Shown here piece after piece: positions 1 to 7,967 of a stretch of 64,000 bases of DNA. The notes under the pieces were generated by a model. It was not told the DNA's origin, did not search any database, and was given only the letters and a program-made list of their open reading frames with translations. Source of the stretch: XYD12-FULL-36-8 sp964613805. GTDB taxonomy: Bacteria; Bacteroidota; Ignavibacteria; Ignavibacteriales; Ignavibacteriaceae. Location: contig CAZTJF010000012.1 in assembly GCA_964613805.1 (NCBI GenBank), positions 54,733-118,732 of the forward strand, written 5' to 3'. Positions within the stretch are counted from its first letter, which is position 1. Each line of letters begins with the position of its first letter. A program made the position numbers and the translations under genes.

Positions 1-67
1 GGATTTTGCGAAAACTCTACGGTAAAATTTTTACCACAAAATACATTAAGAAGGCGCATAGGTGATC
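1..67. repeat. imperfect palindromic intergenic repeat, partial
   Basis: The first bases contain a perfect 7-bp stem (21-27 with 29-35, GGTAAAA/TTTTACC) flanked by TTGCG...CTCT-type sequence. The wording resembles the elements at 4310-4422, 6778-6805 and 9447-9486 (TTTGCG, CTCTGCGG, ACCGCAAA). It is probably a degenerate copy of one dispersed family; its left limit lies outside or at the edge of the window. Confidence 0.4.
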
Positions 68-82
68 CCGCTTTCGATGGAA

Positions 83-604
83 TTAAAACTCCATTCGTTT
101 TGCTTCTGCATCTGCTTCATCACCGGCGCTTAGTGGTTTGCCGGTCTGATCAAATGAGTCATACTTGATTGTAGATTTGTATGACTTCCCGTCGTCTGAA
201 AGAGTAATCTTTTCAGTGAGAACTCCATATCCTGCAGGCGGAAATCCGCCGGATTTTGTAAGTTCTTCATAAGAAGCCGGCACTTTGGTAATGTAAAATT
301 CATACTTTGCTTCATATTGTTTATCTCCGGTTTTTTTCCATATTCCATACGCTGGAGGCATGGGAGATACGCCATCGTAATTAGAAGATTCTGTCATTGT
401 GCCGCCGTTATTAAATACCCACATAAATTCAAAATCTTTTATTTCCGCTAGTGCACCGGTTTTAACTTGAACTTTTCCTTTCCAGGCACCGACAAGTTCA
501 TCAGCCAGATGCTTTTTATTCTCACTGCATGAAAAAGAAAATAAAATCAGAATGGCTAATGATTGGATATATCCAGCTGATAGATAGATAATTGATTTTT
601 TCAC
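83..604 (-). CDS. putative lipocalin-like lipoprotein
   Basis: A 173-residue exported protein of unknown function. The N-terminus has a hydrophobic segment ending in FSFSC, giving a lipobox with Cys26 as the likely lipidated residue. The mature part (ELVGAWKGKV..., alternating strands, a GIWKKTG motif) resembles small lipocalin-like or DUF-type beta-barrel lipoproteins, but no catalytic motif is visible. The start codon is GTG, supported by AAAGGAGCG a few bases upstream. It is transcribed away from the glycosyltransferase at 838, with no evident operon partner. Confidence 0.6.
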   Translation of the reverse strand: MKKSIIYLSAGYIQSLAILILFSFSCSENKKHLADELVGAWKGKVQVKTGALAEIKDFEFMWVFNNGGTMTESSNYDGVSPMPPAYGIWKKTGDKQYEAKYEFYITKVPASYEELTKSGGFPPAGYGVLTEKITLSDDGKSYKSTIKYDSFDQTGKPLSAGDEADAEAKRMEF

Positions 605-837
605 AATACGCTCCTTTGTTTTTATTTAATATTATTCTGTATTTTCATTGCGGAGGTAACATACAAAATTTTTTAATACTACGATGTGACGCTCAACCGA
701 GTCAAATCTTATATGCACCTTTTCTATTAATTATAATATGCTCTGCCTTTTTCAAATCTTTGTTTTTTCACATTCTCAATATCATAATTGTTAAATTTGT
801 TCTAAACTTTTTATTTAATATCGAATAGAATTTAAAG

Positions 838-2388
838 ATGAAAGTACTGTTCCCCTCGATTCTCTCAGAATATAAACACCTCTTTCTATTGAGTGCTTTT
901 ACTTTTCTGCTGATTTACATTTCCTCTTTTGTTAAGAGCTATGGATATTTTATTGACGAGTTTTATTACATTGCTTGTGCAAACAATCCTGCCGCCGGTT
1001 ATGTCGATCATCCCCCATTAGCTCCGCTTCTGCTGACGCTTTTTCAATTGGTCTTTGGTGATTCCATTTATGCAGTAAGAATCTTGCCAGCACTTGCTCA
1101 ATCAGCGGCTATCTTCTGTACTGGAATTGTTGTTAAAGAAATCGGTGGGGGAAAGTTCGCTCAATTTCTTGCGGCATGTGCAATGGCTGCTCCGCCTACA
1201 ATAATTGCATTCGGCGGATTTTATTCCATGAATGCATTTGAACCATTGTTTGCAGTATTATTAATCTTTTTCACCATCCGAATGATCAAAGGAAATAATC
1301 CTCGGCAATGGGTTGTTTTAGGGATTATTATGGGGCTTGGCATGATGAACAAACACACCTTCGGAGTTTTCATCATCGCACTTATTTCCTCTTTACTCTT
1401 AGCTGGCAAGTGGAGATTGGTTGTTAATAAATGGTTTTTCGCCGGTGGTTTGCTCGGTTTATTAATTTTTCTTCCAAACATAATCTGGCAAGTATTAAAT
1501 GATTATCCATCTCTTGAGTTTTACAGAAACATTAGCTCGGATAAAAATGTTTATACTCCGCCTATTGCTTTTATTCTGGGACAAGTGATAGGCATGTCGC
1601 CATCTACTGTTCCGATTTGGTTTGCCGGATTTCTGTATCTACTCTTCTCAAAAAAAACAAAGGATTTCAGATTTCTTGCTATTCTATTCTTGGGTTTATT
1701 CATCTTCATGATGCTTTCTGGCACAAGCCGTTCGGACAGACTTGCATTTGCTTATCCTGCAGCATTTGCCGGCGGCGCTTTATTTTTTGAAAGCATTATT
1801 CTAAAGTACAATGCTCGTTGGATAAAGCCGGTATTAATAATCACTTTGGTTTTGGGATTGGCAATAGCGCTTCCAATAATTCTGCCATATTTTAATTACC
1901 AAACAGTTCAAGCTCACACAAAATTTTTAGGGATTAATACTGAAATAGAAAAGGGAAAGAAACCTCCTTTACCCCAGCTTTTAGCAGATAGGATCGGGTG
2001 GAAGGAAAAATTCAATCTGGTTTTACATGCTTATCAAAGTCTGCCTAATGGAGATAAAAAAATGACACTGATTGCAGCCGGTAATTACGGACAAGCCGGT
2101 GCATTAGAGTTATTCGGGAAGGAATATAATTTTCCGCCGGTAGTTTCTGCTCATAACAATTACTATTTGTGGAGTAAGGAGAGATTGAAAGGTGATGTTT
2201 TGCTTCAGCTTGGGCATGAGGAAGACTACAACGGACTAACTGAAAGATTTAATGTTGTAGAAATTTTTTCGGGTGAGTATAAAAATCCTTATGTATCCGA
2301 TCACGAGAATAATCTGAGAGTATTCATTTGCAGACAGGCGAAAATGCCATACATGGAAATGCTGGAACAAAGCAAAAACTATCATTGA
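838..2388 (+). CDS. ArnT/PMT-like glycosyltransferase family 39 membrane protein
   Basis: A 516-residue integral membrane protein of the GT-C fold. After the first membrane segment comes the acidic loop motif YFIDEFYYIACANN, followed by VDHPPLAPLLL; the Asp-Glu pair and the DHPPL block are hallmarks of the PMT_2/ArnT family, which moves a sugar from a polyprenyl-phosphate donor onto a protein or lipid acceptor outside the inner membrane. About ten hydrophobic segments fill residues 10-360, and a soluble periplasmic C-terminal domain of about 150 residues follows. Donor and acceptor cannot be told from sequence. It stands alone, with no lipid A or O-antigen genes nearby. Confidence 0.8.
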   Translation: MKVLFPSILSEYKHLFLLSAFTFLLIYISSFVKSYGYFIDEFYYIACANNPAAGYVDHPPLAPLLLTLFQLVFGDSIYAVRILPALAQSAAIFCTGIVVKEIGGGKFAQFLAACAMAAPPTIIAFGGFYSMNAFEPLFAVLLIFFTIRMIKGNNPRQWVVLGIIMGLGMMNKHTFGVFIIALISSLLLAGKWRLVVNKWFFAGGLLGLLIFLPNIIWQVLNDYPSLEFYRNISSDKNVYTPPIAFILGQVIGMSPSTVPIWFAGFLYLLFSKKTKDFRFLAILFLGLFIFMMLSGTSRSDRLAFAYPAAFAGGALFFESIILKYNARWIKPVLIITLVLGLAIALPIILPYFNYQTVQAHTKFLGINTEIEKGKKPPLPQLLADRIGWKEKFNLVLHAYQSLPNGDKKMTLIAAGNYGQAGALELFGKEYNFPPVVSAHNNYYLWSKERLKGDVLLQLGHEEDYNGLTERFNVVEIFSGEYKNPYVSDHENNLRVFICRQAKMPYMEMLEQSKNYH

Positions 2389-2756
2389 AATGAATCCAAT
2401 CCCACATCCTCTTTTAAGCGGATTTGATTTCTTAAGCGCATCTGCTGAAAATTTTTACAACGAAAGCGGATTAAGTCCCATGCACCATATTCTTACAGTT
2501 AAGCAAAACGATTTCGTGTGATTAAAATCACGCCACAAATTATTTGACAACACATAATTGCTACTTTATCGAAAACAAAATTGTACAAAAATATATGTGG
2601 GTTGAAAAATGGATTGATTTCGGCTTAACTCAACATACTGCCACAAACTTAAGTCCCCTTCACTTGTGATGTGAAAATAATTTTATGTCCCCTTTAAGAC
2701 TTCGAACTTACTACTTACATAATCAAAGAATCTTCAACTAATCATAAAGGAAAAAA
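2389..2756. other. intergenic region with CRP-like palindrome and a possible 43-codon ORF
   Basis: This 368-base gap has an ATG two bases after the preceding stop that opens a 43-codon reading frame (2390-2521, +, beginning MNPIPHPLLSGF), without a clear ribosome binding site and of unknown meaning. Its end overlaps the CRP-like palindrome at 2517-2532. A TTGACA hexamer lies near 2544, and a short inverted repeat (TTCAC/GTGAA) near 2658-2674. Nothing else is recognisable. Confidence 0.4.
2517..2532. promoter_or_regulatory. CRP/FNR-like palindrome
   Basis: The 16 bases read TGTGA-TTAAAA-TCACG, one mismatch from the enterobacterial CRP consensus TGTGA-N6-TCACA, and contain a perfect inverted repeat GTGATT-AA-AATCAC (2518-2531). 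It lies about 225 bases upstream of the exported protein at 2757. The window encodes one Crp/Fnr-family regulator (33358-33936), but a link is only inference. Confidence 0.35.
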
Positions 2757-4298
2757 ATGAAAAATCTTTTCTTGCTGTTGCTGAATGTGCTTGTTCTTTC
2801 TTTACACATTCAAACCTTTGCTCAGTTCTGGACTTATCAACCATCAGGCACTGCACAGCATCTCAATGGCGTTTATATGCTTGATTTACAAAACGGCTGG
2901 ATTTGCGGCAACGCCGGCACGCTGCTTAAAACCACAAACGGCGGGCAAAATTGGACTCAAGTTTCGGTAACAGGAAACGATCTTAATTCAATTGTATTTA
3001 AAAATTCTTTTATCGGTGTGGCTGTTGGAGATAATGGAGTAATCATTCGAACCACAAACGGCGGTTTAAATTGGACTAATACCGTTAGCGGTACAACAGA
3101 GCAATTCAGAAAAATTTCATTTGGATTGGGAAATACTTTTTATGCCGCTGGGGATAATGGACTCGCGGCTGTCTCGACCGACAATGGTGAAACATGGAAC
3201 TTGAAAAGCTCTGGTACAACTTTAAGATTTCGAGCAGTGTCGTCTCCAGGCTCAAATAAAGTTTGGGCGGTTGGTGAAAATGGATTGATTAAGTACTCAT
3301 CCGATGCAGGCAGTAATTGGAGCGTACAGACAAGCGGAGTTACAAATGAGCTTCACGATATCCAGTTTGTCAACGAAAGTATCGGTTTTGCAGGCGGCAG
3401 CAGTTCAAAGTTTATTTTTACAAGTGACGGCGGACAAACATGGACATTGCGTAACTCGGGAATATTTATGGATCTCTACGGAATTTATTTTCAAGATGTT
3501 GAAATTGGCTGGGCTGTTAGTATAGCCGGAACGATATTCTTCACAACAAATGGAGGAATTACATGGACAAGCCAGCCATGCGGCTCCACCTTCACTTTAA
3601 GAGAGGCACATTTTCTTTACCAGGGAAGGGGCTGGACGGTCGGCGATAACGGCACAATTGCTATGTACAACAATCCAAATTTTCCTCTGCCGGTTGAACT
3701 GATTTCGTTTTCGGCTGCAGTTTTCCGAAATAATGTAAAATTATCATGGGGCACCTCGACTGAAATAAACAATCGAGGATTTGAGATTGAGCATCAAGCC
3801 CTCAATCAATATTCTTCGACAGCTAATTCTGAATTTGTGACGATTGGTTTTGTGCAAGGAAATGGTACGACTTCTGAAAGTCATTCGTATTCATTTGACG
3901 ACAAACATCTTTCTCCAAATAAATATTCATACAGATTAAAGCAGATTGATTTTGACGGCACTTATAAATATTACAATTTGGCTTCTGAGATTGTGATTGA
4001 GCAGCCACAAAATTTTTCGTTGAGTCAAAATTATCCTAACCCATTTAATCCGAGCACAAAAATAAGCTGGCACTCGCCTGTTGATGCCTGGCAGACACTA
4101 AAGGTTTATGATATTCTTGGAAATGAAATTGCAGTATTGGTGGACGAGTTCAAGCCCGCAGGATTTTATGAGGTTGAATTTTCTGCCTCAAGCGGACAGG
4201 CAAGCGGAATATATTTTTACAAATTTCAAGCTCGTAATCCCGAATCAAGTTCGGGACAGGTTTTTGCTGAAATGAGAAAGATGATTCTTACGAAGTAG
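2757..4298 (+). CDS. secreted Ycf48/BNR-repeat protein with T9SS sorting domain
   Basis: A 513-residue protein with a signal peptide (MKNLFLLLLNVLVLSLHIQTFAQ). Residues about 25-310 hold six or seven repeats of the form GWICGNAGTLLKTTNGGQNW, the pattern of Ycf48-like/BNR beta-propellers. The C-terminal ~90 residues, from NYPNPFNPSTKI on, are a type IX secretion sorting domain, so the protein is probably exported through the outer membrane and anchored or released. The start follows AAAGGAAAAAA. Between the propeller and the tail is an Ig-like linker (PVELISFSAAVF...). Near the end an unusual NPESSSGQ stretch corresponds to a DNA palindrome (4238-4256). Ligand and function are unknown. Confidence 0.8.
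   Translation: MKNLFLLLLNVLVLSLHIQTFAQFWTYQPSGTAQHLNGVYMLDLQNGWICGNAGTLLKTTNGGQNWTQVSVTGNDLNSIVFKNSFIGVAVGDNGVIIRTTNGGLNWTNTVSGTTEQFRKISFGLGNTFYAAGDNGLAAVSTDNGETWNLKSSGTTLRFRAVSSPGSNKVWAVGENGLIKYSSDAGSNWSVQTSGVTNELHDIQFVNESIGFAGGSSSKFIFTSDGGQTWTLRNSGIFMDLYGIYFQDVEIGWAVSIAGTIFFTTNGGITWTSQPCGSTFTLREAHFLYQGRGWTVGDNGTIAMYNNPNFPLPVELISFSAAVFRNNVKLSWGTSTEINNRGFEIEHQALNQYSSTANSEFVTIGFVQGNGTTSESHSYSFDDKHLSPNKYSYRLKQIDFDGTYKYYNLASEIVIEQPQNFSLSQNYPNPFNPSTKISWHSPVDAWQTLKVYDILGNEIAVLVDEFKPAGFYEVEFSASSGQASGIYFYKFQARNPESSSGQVFAEMRKMILTK
4238..4256. repeat. intragenic palindrome inside the T9SS domain
   Basis: TCCCGAA-TCAAG-TTCGGGA is a perfect 7-bp stem with a 5-base loop lying in frame in the last 60 bases of the preceding coding sequence. 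It encodes NPESSSG, a segment unlike the usual compact strand of this sorting domain. This looks like a short mobile palindromic repeat captured in frame. Confidence 0.45.
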
Positions 4299-4309
4299 TT
4301 TACGAACGT

Positions 4310-4422
4310 CTCTGCGAACTCTGAGAAAACTTCATGCCCTCCGCCATACTTGTCAGCCTTTAGATGAGGCTGACAAGTATGCGGTTAAGTTTATTACCGC
4401 AAAATTCACAAAGGACACAGAG
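4310..4422. repeat. large imperfect palindromic repeat with inner hairpin
   Basis: The outer ends CTCTGCGAACTCTG and the complement of CTTTGTG/GGACACAGAG form an imperfect inverted repeat. The core (4345-4359 with 4367-4381) is a perfect 15-bp stem with loop TTAGATG. It lies between convergent genes (2757-4298 plus; 4494-4853 minus) and could also end transcription, although it has no clear T tract. Related shorter copies occur at 6778, 9447 and possibly 1-67. Confidence 0.6.
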
Positions 4423-4493
4423 GTTTTGGAAAAGATTATAAGAATTTTCAACTGAAGAGATGTTTATCATATCCTTAAATGTTATACTCTTTT

Positions 4494-4853
4494 TCAGCAA
4501 AGTTTAAATTGAACAGGAACTACAACTTCACTCTTTACGCCTTTGCCATCTTTTACGGCAGGAGTGAATTTCACTTTTTTAATTGCCTCAGCAGTCGCAT
4601 TATCACATTCAATGCTTAAGCTTTCAACTATTTCTGTTGAAGTCACATTACCTTTTTCATCAATTAAAACTTTTACCAATACCCTCCCTTCGAGCTTGCT
4701 GATTTTAGCAGTTTCAGGATATACAACATTTTCAGCTATTGCTTTCATTCCGCCAATCGGAGTCGGCATAACATCAGGATCATCGGGCAGTTCATAAATA
4801 AATATTCCAAATAAAAAGTAGAATGGAAACCAAACAGAGAGAAGTGCTTTCAT
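4494..4853 (-). CDS. TonB C-terminal domain protein
   Basis: A 119-residue protein with one N-terminal hydrophobic segment (residues 4-20) followed by a single TonB_C-type domain: YPETAKISKLEGRVLVKVLIDEKGNV, then AIKKVKFTPAVKDGKGV and VVVPVQFKL. Classical TonB couples the proton gradient to outer-membrane transporters, but this protein has no proline-rich spacer, so it is a short TonB-like protein of uncertain partner. The start is preceded by AAAGGAG. It is the last gene of the ECF sigma operon (6646 to 4494), 26 bases after its neighbour. Confidence 0.75.
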   Translation of the reverse strand: MKALLSVWFPFYFLFGIFIYELPDDPDVMPTPIGGMKAIAENVVYPETAKISKLEGRVLVKVLIDEKGNVTSTEIVESLSIECDNATAEAIKKVKFTPAVKDGKGVKSEVVVPVQFKLC

Positions 4854-4879
4854 TTCATTACTCCTTTTGATTTTAATAA

Positions 4880-5626
4880 TTACTGTAATTTAAAAACTAT
4901 CGGGATAGTAACCTGAACTTTTACAGGTTTACCATTTTGTCTTCCCGGATTAAACTTAGTCTTTCTAACAGCATCAGATGCCATTTCATCAATACCGCCG
5001 CCCAATCCTCTAACAACCTTAGCGTGAGTTACATTGCCATCTTCGTCAATGAATGCAGTAATGATAACTTTGCCCTGTAATCCAATTCGTTTTGCCACTT
5101 CAGGATATGTAATCTTCTCCTGGATTGAAAACATTCCACCGATGGGTCCGGGCATGCTTTCGACCAACGGAAGATAATCGCTCTCGTTTATGGGATTATC
5201 TGATTCGAACCATAAAATCATTGGGTGCTGAGATTTGACAACTCTGCCGTCTTTCATTGCCGGTTTAAATTTCCAGTCTTCCACTGCAGTTAAAACAAGC
5301 TGATTAATTTTCTCATCATTATTTTTTCCTAGAAAGATTTTTTCAACCGCGCCGGATTCATCAATCATTAGTTTGTACTCCATCGTGGGCATATTTTTAT
5401 CCAACTTTGAATCCGCATACTTAGCGCCGTGTAATTTTCCATAAAGTTGAAGCATACTATCTAGAAGCTGTTTATAATTTCCCTTGAGCAGCTGCGGTGG
5501 TTCTGTTAATTGATTTGGCGGAAGATAGATTTTGTCATAGTCTGGGATAATTTCGATTTTCTTTTCTTCTTTACATCCGCAGAGAAATAGAAATAAAATG
5601 AACGGAATAAATAATTTTGTTTTCAT
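4880..5626 (-). CDS. lipoprotein with two TonB_C-like domains
   Basis: A 248-residue protein with signal peptide and lipobox (FLCGC, Cys18). Two TonB_C-like domains follow: a divergent one (about residues 78-135, KLMIDESGAV...DWKFKPAMKDGR) and a canonical one (about 165-248, YPEVAKRIGLQGKVIITAFIDEDGNV...FNPGRQNGKPV). A lipid anchor replaces the TonB membrane helix, so energising transport directly is doubtful; a role in envelope sensing is inferred. It follows the anti-sigma gene by 7 bases and is probably co-transcribed with it. Confidence 0.7.
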   Translation of the reverse strand: MKTKLFIPFILFLFLCGCKEEKKIEIIPDYDKIYLPPNQLTEPPQLLKGNYKQLLDSMLQLYGKLHGAKYADSKLDKNMPTMEYKLMIDESGAVEKIFLGKNNDEKINQLVLTAVEDWKFKPAMKDGRVVKSQHPMILWFESDNPINESDYLPLVESMPGPIGGMFSIQEKITYPEVAKRIGLQGKVIITAFIDEDGNVTHAKVVRGLGGGIDEMASDAVRKTKFNPGRQNGKPVKVQVTIPIVFKLQ

Positions 5627-5633
5627 ACGTACC

Positions 5634-6101
5634 TCAAATTTTAGGTTTTACAATTATTTCATTATCAAAAGTTGCACGGACTTCGATTCCTGGTAAGCTG
5701 TTGTAGAGCATTTGAATTGTTTTGGATTGAAGGGTTACGTGCTGAGAAAGGTTATCAACTCTTTCCTGAAAGCTTGATACTCTAAAGAAAAGATATCCGC
5801 TTAAAAACAGCAAAACAATTGCCGCCGCATAAGGAATTGCTCTAAAGATTTTTATACCTAAAAATAACATGGATTTTTGCGGCATGCTTGTTCCAGCCGA
5901 TCTTAAAATTCTTTCATCAAGCTCTTCTGGAAAATCCTCAACCGATTCTTCAACCGCAGCTTTAATTTTATTTAGCTGCTTAAAATATTCTCTCGCTTCG
6001 CTATTCAATGAAAGCTGAGTAAACAGAAGCGGTTCCTGCCCTTTTTCAAGCTCGCCGTCAAAGTAAGCGTTTATTATTTCCAGAAGTTTTTTATCTTCCA
6101 T
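5634..6101 (-). CDS. membrane anti-sigma factor
   Basis: A 155-residue single-pass membrane protein located directly after an ECF sigma gene. The N-terminal ~75 residues (IINAYFDGELEKGQEPLL...) have the size and acidic helical character of an anti-sigma domain, but no HxxxCxxC zinc motif is present. One transmembrane helix (about residues 88-107) leads to a short coiled-coil-like periplasmic part (SSFQERVDNLSQHVTLQSK). It probably holds the sigma factor at the membrane until an envelope signal arrives. The call rests on context and architecture rather than on a strong family match. Confidence 0.65.
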   Translation of the reverse strand: MEDKKLLEIINAYFDGELEKGQEPLLFTQLSLNSEAREYFKQLNKIKAAVEESVEDFPEELDERILRSAGTSMPQKSMLFLGIKIFRAIPYAAAIVLLFLSGYLFFRVSSFQERVDNLSQHVTLQSKTIQMLYNSLPGIEVRATFDNEIIVKPKI

Positions 6102-6121
6102 TGCTTTACCGTTTGTAAAAA

Positions 6122-6646
6122 TTAGTTAATGAGTTTCGATATTTTCTTAATTAATTTCTGCCTGACTTTATACAATCTGCTTTTAACATCCTCAATATCT
6201 ATTTCCATTAGAGATGCAATTTCTTTATACGTTAATCCGGAATATTCTTTAAGAATGAAAATTTCTCTCTGATCAATTCGAATTTTATCAAGTTCATCAG
6301 TTATAAGCTTTGTTAACTCTTTTTGCTCAAATTCATCTTCAAGAGAAACAGTATCTTCAATCTCGATGTAGTCAGAGTCTTCCGCTTCATCGTATAATTT
6401 TTTAAGCTTAGTGTTTCTGGACAAAGCATAAAATTCATTTCGCGCAGTCTTGAAAAGCCAAAATTGAATGCTCTGCTTATTTCGAATTAAGTCCAGATTA
6501 CCATAAAGCTTAATAAAAACCTCCTGAATGATGTCATCCGTAAGCATTCGGTCAGCAGTCATTTTAAGAACATAATTGTACAATCTCTTCTTGTGCTTGT
6601 TGAAGAGCAGAGTAAATTCAACGATATTATTTACATCCTGATTCAA
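6122..6646 (-). CDS. ECF RNA polymerase sigma factor
   Basis: A 174-residue sigma-70 family protein of group IV. Region 2 (about residues 10-80) shows LYNYVLKMTADRMLTDDIIQEVFIKLY and FWLFKTARNEF. Region 4 (about 118-170) shows IRIDQREIFILKEYSGLTYKEIA with a helix-turn-helix and KSRLYKVRQKLIKKI. It directs RNA polymerase to an envelope-related regulon and usually autoregulates. It is the first gene of the four-gene minus-strand operon running to 4494; the anti-sigma gene starts 20 bases downstream. Confidence 0.9.
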   Translation of the reverse strand: MNQDVNNIVEFTLLFNKHKKRLYNYVLKMTADRMLTDDIIQEVFIKLYGNLDLIRNKQSIQFWLFKTARNEFYALSRNTKLKKLYDEAEDSDYIEIEDTVSLEDEFEQKELTKLITDELDKIRIDQREIFILKEYSGLTYKEIASLMEIDIEDVKSRLYKVRQKLIKKISKLIN

Positions 6647-6777
6647 ACGAATATTGTCTTCTAATACATAGATGCAAAAAAGTGCTTAAATGTTACCTGT
6701 ACGGAATAATTTATTTTAATCGGTGATTAAATCTTGGTAGGTTTTAAGTATTAACAAAGTTTTTTTTCGGCACAGCC

Positions 6778-6805
6778 GTCTCTGCGAACTCTGCGGTTTA
6801 ACCAT
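6778..6805. repeat. half copy of the CTCTGCG palindromic repeat
   Basis: GTCTCTGCGAACTCTGCGG matches the left end of the element at 4310-4422 almost base for base (CTCTGCGAACTCTG is identical). The right arm is absent or eroded. Confidence 0.5.
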
Positions 6806-6900
6806 TTTACTGTGAAGAACGACGAGGGGGTTGAATAGTACGACTTTCCCTGATTAGAAGCTTCATTTTCGTATTAACTAAAAAGTAATTATTATTTGAA

Positions 6901-6950
6901 GAATGGAACGCAGATGACAACGATTTTAACTGATTTGCACAGATCCCAAT
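6901..6950. repeat. dispersed repeat of GCAGATGAC/TTTGCACAGAT type
   Basis: The words GGAACGCAGATGACAACG and TGATTTGCACAGATCCC resemble a simple diverged intergenic repeat known in many FCB-group genomes. Only one copy is visible here, so family membership rests on recall of the pattern. Confidence 0.35.
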
Positions 6951-7175
6951 TTTGAAAATTAATTTGTAGTCACTCTCACGATGCGCTTTTTTGAAAAACA
7001 AATTGGATGACGGTTCTCAGGAAAAAGTAAGTAACTCAAATAATGTCTCCTCCTTGGGGGGACAAATCCCTTTACTTGAAGTAATAACACATTATCAAAA
7101 AGAATATTATAATAATAAAAGTTTTACTGATCATTGAGGCCAAATAACACATTAACAATGAAACCAGACCAATTC

Positions 7176-7205
7176 AAAAAAACCCCGCTCTCTAATCAAA
7201 GCGGG
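7176..7205 (-). terminator. rho-independent terminator of the 7235-7777 gene
   Basis: Read on the minus strand, AGCGGG stem sequences (7200-7205 with 7184-7189) close a 10-base loop and are followed by seven T residues (7176-7182). It lies 30 bases after the stop of the minus-strand membrane protein. Confidence 0.8.
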
Positions 7206-7234
7206 ATTAATTTTTAAAGTTAATAAAATTTGTG

Positions 7235-7777
7235 CTATGCTTGCGGAAGTCCGTCAATAGTAACAGGCGTTTCATCGCCTTCATCTCTAAAGTTAAGCCA
7301 TTGAAGCACCGCCCCAACAATAAATAACAGCAGAGCCAGCCAGTACCAGAATTGAAATTCCACATCAATTACCATTTGTGCTTCCGATGGAAGGTCGCTG
7401 TCGAGATTTGCTTTAAGCAAAAGCATAAATGCCGCACCAAGTATCGAAGCAATCATCCCGATCAATGCAGTTATCTTTTTTCTTATAAAGCTTAGGACTA
7501 ATCCGGTTACAGCCATTATCAATGCCAGCAAAGCCATCGGCTGAGGATCAATTTTTTCATCCATTTTTAATTTCTCTTTTTGCTGTTCAGCGGTGTTATC
7601 CGGTATATCTTTTTGATCGAACATGCCCTGCGGTTTGATTTCGGTGCCTGTTACAAGATTAATGCCGGTAAGCGACACAACTGTTTGTCCGCCGCACGTT
7701 ATATTAACGAACGGAAGAAAGAAACAAAAAATAATTATTACAAATGCCGTAGGTGAGAATTTCATGATCTGATCCAT
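7235..7777 (-). CDS. membrane protein of unknown function
   Basis: A 180-residue protein with an N-terminal hydrophobic segment (about residues 10-24) followed by FVNITCGGQTVVSLTGINLVTG, then a charged loop rich in Gln, Lys and Asp (45-75), and three further hydrophobic segments (about 80-97, 101-122, 143-162). I do not recognise a named family, although the CGGQxVxSxTGxxLVTGT motif recurs in small bacterial membrane proteins. The first ATG is chosen because a GAGG lies about nine bases upstream. A clear terminator follows, so it is a single-gene transcript. Confidence 0.65.
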   Translation of the reverse strand: MDQIMKFSPTAFVIIIFCFFLPFVNITCGGQTVVSLTGINLVTGTEIKPQGMFDQKDIPDNTAEQQKEKLKMDEKIDPQPMALLALIMAVTGLVLSFIRKKITALIGMIASILGAAFMLLLKANLDSDLPSEAQMVIDVEFQFWYWLALLLFIVGAVLQWLNFRDEGDETPVTIDGLPQA

Positions 7778-7967
7778 CCTTGTACCTCTTCGTTGTATGA
7801 TTGGATAAATTCAGTTATTTGCTTGTTTGAAAATATGCTTCATTTTTCAAATAGGCAATAGGATGAAAAAATTTTCTCGGTTTACATGGGCTAAAACGGA
7901 GTGGAGGAGGTGGACTGGTATAGTATATCTGCGCTCGCCCCCAGCCGCTTTTTAATAAGTTTGACAA

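Larger units (their letters stand above)
6647..7234. other. intergenic region made of repeat remnants
   Basis: This 588-base gap upstream of the sigma operon contains a CTCTGCGAACTCTGCGGTTTAACC fragment (6778-6805), a repeat of the form GGAACGCAGATGAC...TGATTTGCACAGAT (6901-6950), and a terminator at its right end. The only open frame (6807-7001, minus) runs through these repeats and lacks a ribosome binding site. I see no credible gene. Confidence 0.55.

Noticed and set aside
592..828. Open frame of 78 codons before the glycosyltransferase
   Set aside because: It is AT-rich, has no ribosome binding site and no recognisable protein; it overlaps the promoter region of the lipoprotein gene.
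2390..2521. 43-codon frame starting two bases after the glycosyltransferase stop
   Set aside because: No ribosome binding site and no match I know; kept only as a note in the intergenic entry.
6807..7001. Open frame of 64 codons upstream of the sigma operon
   Set aside because: It runs through dispersed repeat sequence and lacks a ribosome binding site.
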